From: Kitasatospora humi
GTDB taxonomy: Bacteria; Actinomycetota; Actinomycetes; Streptomycetales; Streptomycetaceae
Direction: 5' to 3'
Assembly: GCF_020907985.1 (NCBI RefSeq)
Contig: NZ_JAJJPA010000003.1
Coordinates: forward strand, 248,001-312,000
Length of the DNA stretch: 64,000 nt
How positions within the stretch are numbered: the first letter of the stretch is position 1; each line of letters begins with the position of its first letter. The notes beneath the pieces were generated by a model, which was given only the letters and a program-made list of their open reading frames with translations, had not been told where the DNA came from and did no database searches. A program made the translations under genes and the position numbers. Below, one piece after another: positions 63,711-64,000 of this stretch.

Positions 63711-64000
63711 ATGAGCGCACAGAGAACCCATCTTAGCCGCAGAGGATTCCTGGGCGGATCCCTGATGGTTGTCGCCGGAGCCGTGGTCGGCTGCAGCACC
63801 AGCCCCGGCGGCGGGTCCTCGTCCGGCGCCAAGACCACCCTGAACGTCTGGTACCACGCCTACGGCGAGGCCGGGACCCAGCAGGCCGCGATGCGCTACG
63901 CCACCTCCTTCACCAAGGCCAACCCGGACATCGCCGTCAAGGTCACCTGGGTCCCGGGCGACTACAGCAGCAAGCTCAACTCCTCCCTGCTCACCGCGGC
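63711..64000 (+). CDS. Sugar ABC importer substrate-binding lipoprotein, 3' end outside window
   Basis: The first 96 codons of a family 1 solute-binding lipoprotein. A twin-arginine motif SRRGFLGG and lipobox VVGC show Tat-dependent lipoprotein export. The mature start TTLNVWYHAYGEAGTQQAAMRYATSFTKANPDIAVKVTW is typical of sugar-binding proteins. AAGGA 7 bases before the ATG. By position after the ROK gene and GH36 gene it likely begins an alpha-galactoside importer operon. Confidence 0.9.
   Translation, partial: MSAQRTHLSRRGFLGGSLMVVAGAVVGCSTSPGGGSSSGAKTTLNVWYHAYGEAGTQQAAMRYATSFTKANPDIAVKVTWVPGDYSSKLNSSLLTA

Overview
The window is very GC-rich chromosomal DNA from a Streptomycetaceae-type actinobacterium (Streptomyces, Kitasatospora or Streptacidiphilus). 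The evidence is strong third-position GC bias, GTG and TTG starts, leaderless -10/start arrangements, a DUF397 protein, a class E sortase motif (LAFTG) and many secreted Tat or Sec glycoside hydrolases. No tRNA, rRNA, CRISPR array, phage or transposase gene was seen. Much of the window is a plant-polysaccharide degradation and sugar catabolism region.

Layout. 1-8.7 kb: a GH6 cellulase running off the left edge with CebR-type boxes, then divergent GH54 arabinofuranosidase and GH10 xylanase genes whose 3' ends form a 458-bp inverted repeat, an AMP-dependent ligase, and three gene remnants. 8.8-14.2 kb: a GH29 fucosidase, an MBL-fold remnant, a PhyH dioxygenase with a small partner, an AraC regulator and a DUF397 gene. 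14.3-18.4 kb: a xylose locus of frameshifted xylA, xylB and a ROK regulator. 18.7-21.9 kb: a FadR-type GntR regulator and a wall-anchored GH51-like protein. 22-28.9 kb: a BxlR/bxlEFGA-type xylo-oligosaccharide importer and GH3 operon. 29-30.3 kb: two fused pseudogene remnants. 30.4-39 kb: a ribose-type ABC importer divergent from a five-gene non-phosphorylating L-fucose operon. 39-41.6 kb: an expansin-like protein, an ECF sigma factor and a membrane partner. 41.7-48.5 kb: a compact operon of sugar lactonase, LarA racemase, glycerate kinase and the nickel-pincer cofactor genes larB, larC and larE. 48.5-50.6 kb: a GH27 galactosidase. 51-55.5 kb: a locus of five short related peptides, a PqqD-like/M50 metalloprotease and a TPR protein. 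56-64 kb: an NAD kinase, a DUF5996 protein, a BBE-type flavoprotein, a GH36 galactosidase with a divergent ROK regulator, and the start of a sugar-binding lipoprotein.

How the parts work together. Secreted hydrolases release cello-, xylo-, arabino-, fuco- and galacto-sugars; importers take them up; xylAB, the fucose operon and the lactonase/lar operon feed them to central metabolism. A 15-bp palindrome (ATACAT-NGG-ATGTAT) lies upstream of the fucosidase, of the fucose operon and of the lactonase/lar operon. It suggests one regulon in which L-fucose yields pyruvate plus L-lactate (and L-galactose would yield L-glycerate). A Ni-pincer racemase would then invert the hydroxyacid, and glycerate kinase would use D-glycerate.

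The best candidate for an undescribed system is the peptide locus at 51-55.5 kb. It has five 29-49 aa precursor-like peptides sharing an R-x-PG-x-V...TSAA leader, a PqqD-like domain fused to an HExxH membrane protease, and a large TPR protein with a degenerate ATPase domain, with no recognisable modifying enzyme in the window.
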